NCBI GenBank assembly: GCA_017551465.1 | Contig: JAFZLN010000019.1 | Location: 1-10,826, forward strand | Direction of reading: 5' to 3' | DNA length: 10,826 nucleotides | Source: Bacilli bacterium | Lineage (GTDB): Bacteria > Bacillota_I > Bacilli_A > RFN20 > CAG-826 | Shown here: positions 6,581 through 10,826 of the stretch, piece after piece | How the letters are laid out: the number at the start of each line of letters is the position of its first letter | Position numbering within the stretch: the first letter of the stretch is position 1 | The notes under the pieces: generated by a model | The model's database searches: none | What the model saw: the letters and a program-made list of their open reading frames with translations, nothing else | What the model was told of the DNA's origin: nothing | Translations under genes and position numbers: made by a program

Positions 6581-7733
6581 GTTTATAAACCCTCACTACG
6601 TTGTTATAGAATTTATCGATAGAATAGATATCCACCGTGCGATATGCTTCATCGATAATTGCTTGTTTTTGTTCTTTATTTAATGAGAAGATCTTTTCCA
6701 CTTGTGAAACAAACGATGCATCATCAGTGAAGAAGAAACCAGTCTTACCATTGATAATAGTGCCAGTTAAGTTACTATCAAATCTCGCTAAAACGATCTT
6801 ACCCGCTGCCATAGCTTCCATAAATGTTAAACCTTGAGTTTCAGTAATGGAGGCAGAAGTATAGACATCCGCGAGATGATAATAGAACGGCACTTCTGTA
6901 GCAGGAACAAAGCCAGTAAAGTCTACGAGATGGCTAACGCCTAACTCTTCACATAATAATTCCAATTCTTCACGATATGGACCATCGCCCACAACAAGCA
7001 TCTTTACATCAACTTCTGGATGTTTTTTATGATAAGCCGCAAAGCCTCTAACAGAGACATCCATACTCTTTTCTTTAGCGATACGTCCTAAAAGTAAGAA
7101 CACTTTTGTGGTTTCTTTAATACCATGTTCTTCTTTGAACTTCTTAGCTCTTTCAGCATCAACCTTATCACTCTTGAAGATGGAAAAATCAATACCGGTA
7201 GGGATGATGTTGATATAAGTATCACTACCAACGGAACGCATATATTCTTTAGTCTTTTCACTTGGAGTGATGAATTCAGTCATACGATTAGCGAGTTCTT
7301 TAGAATAAACTCTCACGAAACGTTTCGCAAAACGTTCCATCAAACCACGAACGGCATAATATGTGTAGTCCTCGTAAGAGGTATGGTAGGTATAAACAAT
7401 TGGTAATTTAAGCTTTTTAGCCACTCTACGGGCTAAAACACCAATGGTGAAGTCTGTTTGATTATGAATGACATCAGGCTTGAAATTCTTGATGATTTTA
7501 AGTGGCTTATTAGCAAAGATATTTGTGAATCTATAGCCGTATAACTTTTTAAGATAGATACCTGGAATATATAAGACATTACCGATTTGTTCTAATTTAC
7601 CTTCGGTGCTACGAGGAGCCACAACAAGAACTTCGTGACCATGGGCCACTAAAGTATTGGCCAAGTTGAAAGTGGATGTAGAAACACCATTAACGAATGG
7701 AGGATATGTATCAGTAAAGATCGCTATACGCAT
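6558..7733 (-). CDS. GT4-family glycosyltransferase, probably diacylglycerol glucosyltransferase
   Basis: This 391-residue enzyme has a GT-B fold, probably peripheral to the inner membrane leaflet, and moves sugar from a nucleotide donor. The N-terminal acceptor domain has the pattern PPFVNGVSTSTFNLANTL followed by HGHEV (31-35), and THTSYEDY-like YHTSYEDYTYY (116-126). Both are typical of the Mollicute and streptococcal alpha-monoglucosyldiacylglycerol synthase group. The C-terminal donor domain has LLLGRIAKEKS (213-223), VVGDGPYREELE (247-258) and the retaining-enzyme EX7E motif from Glu298 to Glu306 in ETQGLTFMEAMAAG. The start overlaps the upstream stop as TAATG, with GGAGG 7 bases upstream. 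Its partner upstream is a polytopic LPG-synthase-TM protein, a common pairing for membrane glycolipid synthesis. GT4 membership is firm; diacylglycerol as acceptor is inferred. Mannosyl or other lipid-sugar transfer is the main alternative. Confidence 0.88.
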   Translation of the reverse strand: MRIAIFTDTYPPFVNGVSTSTFNLANTLVAHGHEVLVVAPRSTEGKLEQIGNVLYIPGIYLKKLYGYRFTNIFANKPLKIIKNFKPDVIHNQTDFTIGVLARRVAKKLKLPIVYTYHTSYEDYTYYAVRGLMERFAKRFVRVYSKELANRMTEFITPSEKTKEYMRSVGSDTYINIIPTGIDFSIFKSDKVDAERAKKFKEEHGIKETTKVFLLLGRIAKEKSMDVSVRGFAAYHKKHPEVDVKMLVVGDGPYREELELLCEELGVSHLVDFTGFVPATEVPFYYHLADVYTSASITETQGLTFMEAMAAGKIVLARFDSNLTGTIINGKTGFFFTDDASFVSQVEKIFSLNKEQKQAIIDEAYRTVDIYSIDKFYNNVVRVYKRAIRKYW

Positions 7734-9184
7734 TACTTGTCCTCCAAGTCATCTAACTCCACTTCATCGTATTCATTTTGTGAAATATTAGCAGGAGTAT
7801 TTTCCTTATCTTTCTTTTTCTTTGGCTTCTTTCGACCACCTGGTTTTAACTTCGCTAGTATCGCTTCGCGCGATAATTTAGAAGTTTCCACTAAAGAGGC
7901 CACTTCTTCATATCTTTCAACATAAGTTTCCTTTTGTAAGGAGTAGAAAGTTTGTCTGTTTGGAATATCCCCCATATGGGCTTCGTTTTTTGGTGAAGAA
8001 CGATAGAAAGCCGCGACAAAGCCACCAATTAAAATTGGAATAACGAATGTTGCACTACGCCACACGAGTAAAGATGAACGGCATAAGGCAATCGTGGCCT
8101 TGCTATTAGGAACACCATCAACACAAGCAACGAAGAATCCTGTTTTCATTTTTTCAATATCGCTGCTTGGATTCATAAACAAGCTGTTGAACACCGCTTC
8201 AGAAACACCAGCGCTGCCTGGAATTGGAACTAAGCCAGTAATCATTTGGTGATAGTTGCTAAGGAAGATACAATCCCAGAAACCACCATGTGTACTTTCA
8301 TTGCCTAATGCTTTACCAACAAAATACGGAACAGAGAATTTCAAAATCATATAAGCAGTAAAGCAAGCGATAACTAGAAGTAAGAATGGAATGTTTGTGC
8401 TTAAACGTCTAAATTCAATTTTGAAGTTTTCCACTTGAATACGGAGGTTTTCTCTTGTTCTATCAGGATTCTTAACAATTCTAATCTTGCTTAAAAGAGT
8501 CACTACCGGACCCATAACGAAATTATGGAAACCATGCCAGTATCCCATTAAGAACACAATCGCAATAACACCTAGGTTCAAGATAAAGCCAATAATTGTT
8601 AATGGCCAAATTGGAAGATCCAAAGGAACTTCGTTGATTTTAATACCTGTTTTAAATGTGCCAAGTGAATTAATAAAGTCATATTTAACAATGAATGACA
8701 CAACGCCAAAGACAATTAATACCGCCTGATAAACGATGGAATACATCGCTAAGATGGAGACCGCACTAGAAACTTGCACGCCTTGTTTCTTAAAAGTGTA
8801 GGCTTGCATGATTTGACCACCACTAGCACCTGGAGTAATAGCGTTATAGAACTGACCGATTTGGTCAACCGCAATTGCTTGATGGAAATGATATTTTCTA
8901 GTAAATAAGTGGGCAAAGCAGAAGAGAATAAAACTTCTAACTAAAACACAGCCTGCCATAACAGCAATAACGATTAATAAATAGTTAACATTAGCGGTAG
9001 ATAAATAACCCCAAATTTCACTAGCGTCATCCTTAATAGCAAAAAAGATTGCCAAACATGTAGCAATTAAAACGAAAGAAATATTAAGTATGTACTTAAG
9101 AGTGGTCTTTTTATCTCTAGACTGTCCAGAGGCCACTCTTTCTTCGTGCTCTTGAACTTTTTTCTCTAATTCTTTGTTAGCCAT
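7733..9184 (-). CDS. LPG-synthase-TM/flippase-like polytopic membrane protein (UPF0104)
   Basis: This 483-residue integral membrane protein has about seven to eight hydrophobic segments (near residues 30-52, 67-93, 143-167, 191-214, 264-286 and 375-393). Family signatures are visible: ITPGASGGQ (116-124) with Gln and an Ala-rich helix after it, and LVPIPGSAGVSEAVFNSLF (318-336). Relatives include the membrane part of lysylphosphatidylglycerol synthase and AglD-like proteins implicated in moving lipid-linked groups. No aminoacyl-transfer domain is present, so this is not a full MprF. The C-terminal cytoplasmic tail is unusual: a Lys-rich block RKKPKKKKDKE (451-461), then an acidic end. I start at the ATG at 9184. 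The longer frame from TTG at 9232 runs back through a terminator hairpin and the promoter. There is no ribosome binding site, and the -10 is 9 bases upstream, so the mRNA may be leaderless. It is the first gene of the four-gene operon. Confidence 0.85.
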   Translation of the reverse strand: MANKELEKKVQEHEERVASGQSRDKKTTLKYILNISFVLIATCLAIFFAIKDDASEIWGYLSTANVNYLLIVIAVMAGCVLVRSFILFCFAHLFTRKYHFHQAIAVDQIGQFYNAITPGASGGQIMQAYTFKKQGVQVSSAVSILAMYSIVYQAVLIVFGVVSFIVKYDFINSLGTFKTGIKINEVPLDLPIWPLTIIGFILNLGVIAIVFLMGYWHGFHNFVMGPVVTLLSKIRIVKNPDRTRENLRIQVENFKIEFRRLSTNIPFLLLVIACFTAYMILKFSVPYFVGKALGNESTHGGFWDCIFLSNYHQMITGLVPIPGSAGVSEAVFNSLFMNPSSDIEKMKTGFFVACVDGVPNSKATIALCRSSLLVWRSATFVIPILIGGFVAAFYRSSPKNEAHMGDIPNRQTFYSLQKETYVERYEEVASLVETSKLSREAILAKLKPGGRKKPKKKKDKENTPANISQNEYDEVELDDLEDK

Positions 9185-9186
9185 AT

Positions 9187-9202
9187 CTAACAAATTATAC
9201 CA
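9187..9202 (-). promoter_or_regulatory. Extended -10 promoter of the flippase-GT4-recX-yhaM operon
   Basis: On the minus strand, TG-G-TATAAT (9202-9194) is a perfect extended -10 element. No convincing -35 is present at 16-18 bases; that interval falls inside the serpin terminator hairpin. The T-run of that terminator ends two bases before the TG. Expected transcription starts near 9187, only about three bases before the ATG at 9184, leaving no room for a Shine-Dalgarno sequence. Confidence 0.65.
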
Positions 9203-9203
9203 T

Positions 9204-9239
9204 AAAAAAAGACTATTGAAGAAAATTATCAATAGTCTT
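9204..9239 (-). terminator. Intrinsic terminator of the serpin gene
   Basis: A perfect 11-bp stem, AAGACTATTGA (9239-9229) with TCAATAGTCTT (9219-9209) and a 9-base loop, is followed by seven T residues (9210-9204) on the minus strand. It lies 16 bases past the serpin stop. No T-run follows on the plus strand, so it works in one direction. Confidence 0.9.
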
Positions 9240-9255
9240 AAAAATGGCGTGTATT

Positions 9256-10623
9256 TTAGGCGTTTTTGAAGTTAGTAACCTTGCCCATAAATAATGGGAT
9301 ACCATCACTAGTGGTTACTGCATAGGCGAATGGGTGGTTGCAAATGAAGTCGGTACTGTTTTCTGGTCCACTGGCTTTATCGAATGTGATAATTGTGTAA
9401 GCTGCACCTTCACCACCTTTATTATTGATTTCAAAGCCCGCTTCATGGATGGCATGACCAATATAGACGCGACCTAATGGTGGAAAATTAGCATACGAAG
9501 GGTCGAACGGATCAGTGACGCCCATCTCCTTAAACATATTTACTAAATCGTATTTAGTTCTAACTTTAAACTGAGGAACTACGTAGTGAATCTCGTCTTT
9601 CTTGGTTTCTCCTTCTTCATCAGTCATAACATCATTTAAAGGAAGAGTTAACATTTTGTTAAGAGCGGTTCTATTATCGAGAACTTCAGCATAGTCTACG
9701 TTGTAATTTGGTAGTAACACTCTAAATTCTAATCCGTGTTCAAATGGAATTGAGGCAATGCGATAATTAGCGCTTTCGTAATAATACTGATCAAAGTCTC
9801 TCTTTTGCATGTATGTTGCTTCAGAACTGGTTTTATCGAGATTGGTGAAGCCACCATCATAATTGCCTGCCTCATTAAACTCGCTTAACCAAGCGGATTT
9901 AAAGTACACGGTATTGATTAAGGCAAACACCGCGGATTCAAGCATGTCTTTAAACGATTCACCTTCAACGCCTAAATAATTTCTGGTTTTGTTATTAATC
10001 CAATCTGCGACTTCGTTATACATTTCGCATAGTCGACCTTGATAGAATTCTGCGAAATAGTAGTCTTCAAGAGTTTTTGAATAGTCTTTGTTAAAGCTAT
10101 CACCATATGAACTATCAATCCAAGCGGATTGAGAAATGTTCACATGTGTGCCTTTTTCTTCGTCATCAATTGCGGTTTTTAGTAAAGCATTTTTAATCGC
10201 AGGAAGATGTTCAAAGGAATCATCGTAATGTAATAAACCATCTAATTGTTCTTTAGTTGCACCACCTGCAGCATCATCCGCCATAGAGAAGCATGTCGCG
10301 ATAGACATTGGAGAGAATACTGGATTATCATCCATTTCTTCTTTATGAGCTTCTTGAATGAAATCAATAGCGAATTCTCTTAATGATTTAACATAATTAG
10401 CATCAAGGGCTTCTTGAGGATTTGTGTTAAATGGCTTATTAGGATTATTTAATTTAAAAGGTTCAAGATTAGTTAAATTTGGAATTGGTTTCTCACTTGA
10501 AACACTGTTAGTACTAGTGCCATTACTACTTGAATTGCTATTTAGCACGCTAGTTATACCAGCCTGGCTAGCACAGCTTGTCAATAAAAGTAATGGAACG
10601 ATGGCTTTGAGTAGTTTTTTCAT
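9256..10623 (-). CDS. Lipoprotein serpin (serine protease inhibitor family I4)
   Basis: This 455-residue protein has a lipoprotein signal ending LTSC (Cys17), then a Ser/Asn/Thr-rich linker (about 25-45) that would hold the inhibitor off the membrane. A full serpin fold follows, at about 75-455 (380 residues, the normal length). Recognisable blocks are NPVFSPMSIAT (100-110), INTVYFKSAW (236-245), IPFEHGLEFRVLLP (292-305), FKEMGVTDPFDPS (364-376), HEAGFEINNKGGEGAA (393-408) and the C-terminal NHPFAYAV...GIPLFMGKVTN (429-451). The hinge G-G-E-G-A-A has small residues, which suits an inhibitory serpin. The reactive loop runs from about 409 to 424, and Lys416-Ala417-Ser418 is the likely cleavage area, although P1 cannot be fixed by eye. 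ATG 10623 has GAGAGG 9 bases upstream. It is a single-gene unit ending in its own terminator. The targets may be host or microbial proteases; this is inferred. Confidence 0.93.
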   Translation of the reverse strand: MKKLLKAIVPLLLLTSCASQAGITSVLNSNSSSNGTSTNSVSSEKPIPNLTNLEPFKLNNPNKPFNTNPQEALDANYVKSLREFAIDFIQEAHKEEMDDNPVFSPMSIATCFSMADDAAGGATKEQLDGLLHYDDSFEHLPAIKNALLKTAIDDEEKGTHVNISQSAWIDSSYGDSFNKDYSKTLEDYYFAEFYQGRLCEMYNEVADWINNKTRNYLGVEGESFKDMLESAVFALINTVYFKSAWLSEFNEAGNYDGGFTNLDKTSSEATYMQKRDFDQYYYESANYRIASIPFEHGLEFRVLLPNYNVDYAEVLDNRTALNKMLTLPLNDVMTDEEGETKKDEIHYVVPQFKVRTKYDLVNMFKEMGVTDPFDPSYANFPPLGRVYIGHAIHEAGFEINNKGGEGAAYTIITFDKASGPENSTDFICNHPFAYAVTTSDGIPLFMGKVTNFKNA

Positions 10624-10659
10624 AGTTTTGTACCTCTCACCTATTAAGACGATTAAAAA

Positions 10660-10665
10660 ATGATA
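10660..10665 (-). promoter_or_regulatory. Weak candidate -10 box for the serpin gene
   Basis: TATCAT on the minus strand (10665-10660) matches 5/6 of the -10 consensus, 36 bases upstream of the serpin ATG. There is no TG extension, and no -35-like hexamer at 17 bases, so this is only the best candidate in an AT-rich leader. Confidence 0.3.
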
Positions 10666-10700
10666 AATCTGTTAAAAAAGAAAAAGGGTTCTTTTAAATG

Positions 10701-10734
10701 AAAGGTGGTCGAAATTTCTTGAGACCACTTTTTT
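10701..10734 (+). terminator. Plus-oriented terminator-like hairpin with no upstream gene
   Basis: A 10-bp stem with one G-T pair, AAAGGTGGTC (10701-10710) with GACCACTTTT (10723-10732) and a 12-base loop, ends in six T residues (10729-10734). It points along the plus strand, but the gene to its left (serpin) is on the minus strand. It may shield the following plus-strand gene from stray transcription, or stop antisense transcription. On the minus strand the hairpin lacks a good T-run. Confidence 0.6.
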
Positions 10735-10775
10735 CTTAATAGCTAGCCCGGGTTTTTATAAGAAAAAGTCCTCGA

Positions 10776-10788
10776 TATAATTGATGTG
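10776..10788 (+). promoter_or_regulatory. Candidate promoter of the right-edge gene
   Basis: A perfect TATAAT lies at 10776-10781, which predicts a transcript start near 10788 and a leader of about 27 bases. The -35 interval holds only TTTTTA (10753-10758). Just upstream is a GC-rich patch (GCTAGCCCGGG, 10742-10752) that stands out from the local AT-rich sequence. Confidence 0.45.
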
Positions 10789-10814
10789 TTAGATACCAAC
10801 ATAAGGAGGACATT

Positions 10815-10826
10815 ATGTATTTTAAC
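10815..10826 (+). CDS. Start of an unidentified gene, cut by the window edge
   Basis: Only four codons are visible, reading Met-Tyr-Phe-Asn, so the product cannot be identified. The start is credible because AAGGAGG (10803-10809) lies 5 bases upstream and a TATAAT promoter lies about 34 bases upstream. The gene is divergent from the serpin. The terminator-like hairpin at 10701-10734, on the same strand and ahead of it, would insulate it. I do not assign a function. Confidence 0.5.

Noticed and set aside
7125..7406. Plus-strand open frame antisense to the glycosyltransferase
   Set aside because: It lies wholly inside the strongly supported GT4 gene and shows no recognisable motif or ribosome binding site.
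9185..9232. N-terminal extension of the flippase-like protein from TTG at 9232
   Set aside because: The frame runs through the serpin terminator hairpin and the TGGTATAAT promoter. The added hydrophobic residues come from the T-rich hairpin tail, and there is no ribosome binding site.
9227..9232. TTGATA on the minus strand as -35 for the flippase operon
   Set aside because: It is 27 bases from TATAAT, too far, and it is part of the terminator stem and loop. The extended -10 explains the promoter better.
10424..10663. Hydrophobic plus-strand frame across the serpin 5' end
   Set aside because: The hydrophobic residues arise from the complement of the serpin signal peptide and linker codons; there is no independent support.
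1..10826. CRISPR array, tRNA, rRNA, riboswitch or alternative code (TGA as Trp)
   Set aside because: No regularly spaced repeats or RNA gene signatures were seen, and the intergenic gaps are short. The Trp codons checked are TGG and the genes end in TAA or TAG.

Overview
The window looks like chromosomal DNA from an AT-rich, low-GC Gram-positive-type bacterium (Bacillota, possibly an Erysipelotrichia, RF39 or Mollicutes-like gut lineage). The reasons are strong GGAGG-type ribosome binding sites, TTA-rich codon use, and the gene set: SUF-type Fe-S assembly, YhaM, RecX, PrsA-like foldase lipoproteins and a glycolipid-type GT4 enzyme. Three lipoproteins with clear lipoboxes indicate an ordinary cell membrane with exported anchored proteins. 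Stops are mostly TAA with one TAG, and the Trp codons I checked are TGG, so the standard bacterial code fits. The lineage is inferred from gene content and not proven.

Layout. Positions 1-429 (minus) hold the 5' part of sufC, cut by the window edge. A 188-base divergent control region (430-617) separates it from a plus-strand, translationally coupled pair of large lipoproteins (618-2444 and 2437-4323). The first carries a parvulin-type peptidyl-prolyl isomerase domain that appears split by a large insertion. The second looks like a diverged relative lacking part of the active site. A terminator at 4338-4361 runs straight into an extended -10 promoter for a HIT-family hydrolase (4393-4803). 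That gene converges, across a bidirectional terminator, on a four-gene minus-strand operon read from 9184 down to 4858: LPG-synthase-TM/flippase-like membrane protein, GT4 glycosyltransferase, recX and yhaM. Its genes overlap by 1, 23 and 23 bases. Upstream on the same strand lies a lipoprotein serpin (9256-10623) with its own terminator. A new plus-strand gene begins at 10815 and is cut by the edge.

How the genes fit together. The lipoprotein pair probably works outside the membrane in folding exported proteins. The serpin is also predicted to be surface anchored and to inhibit serine proteases. The operon joins membrane glycolipid synthesis (GT4 plus polytopic partner) to two nucleic-acid housekeeping functions, RecA modulation and 3'-5' exonuclease, probably by economy of transcription more than by function.

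The most notable observations are the interrupted-parvulin lipoprotein pair, the bacterial lipoprotein serpin, and a repeated compact design in which an intrinsic terminator's T-run is followed at once by a TGnTATMAT promoter. In one case this promoter appears to drive a (nearly) leaderless mRNA. I found no CRISPR array, rRNA, tRNA or recognisable complete mobile element.
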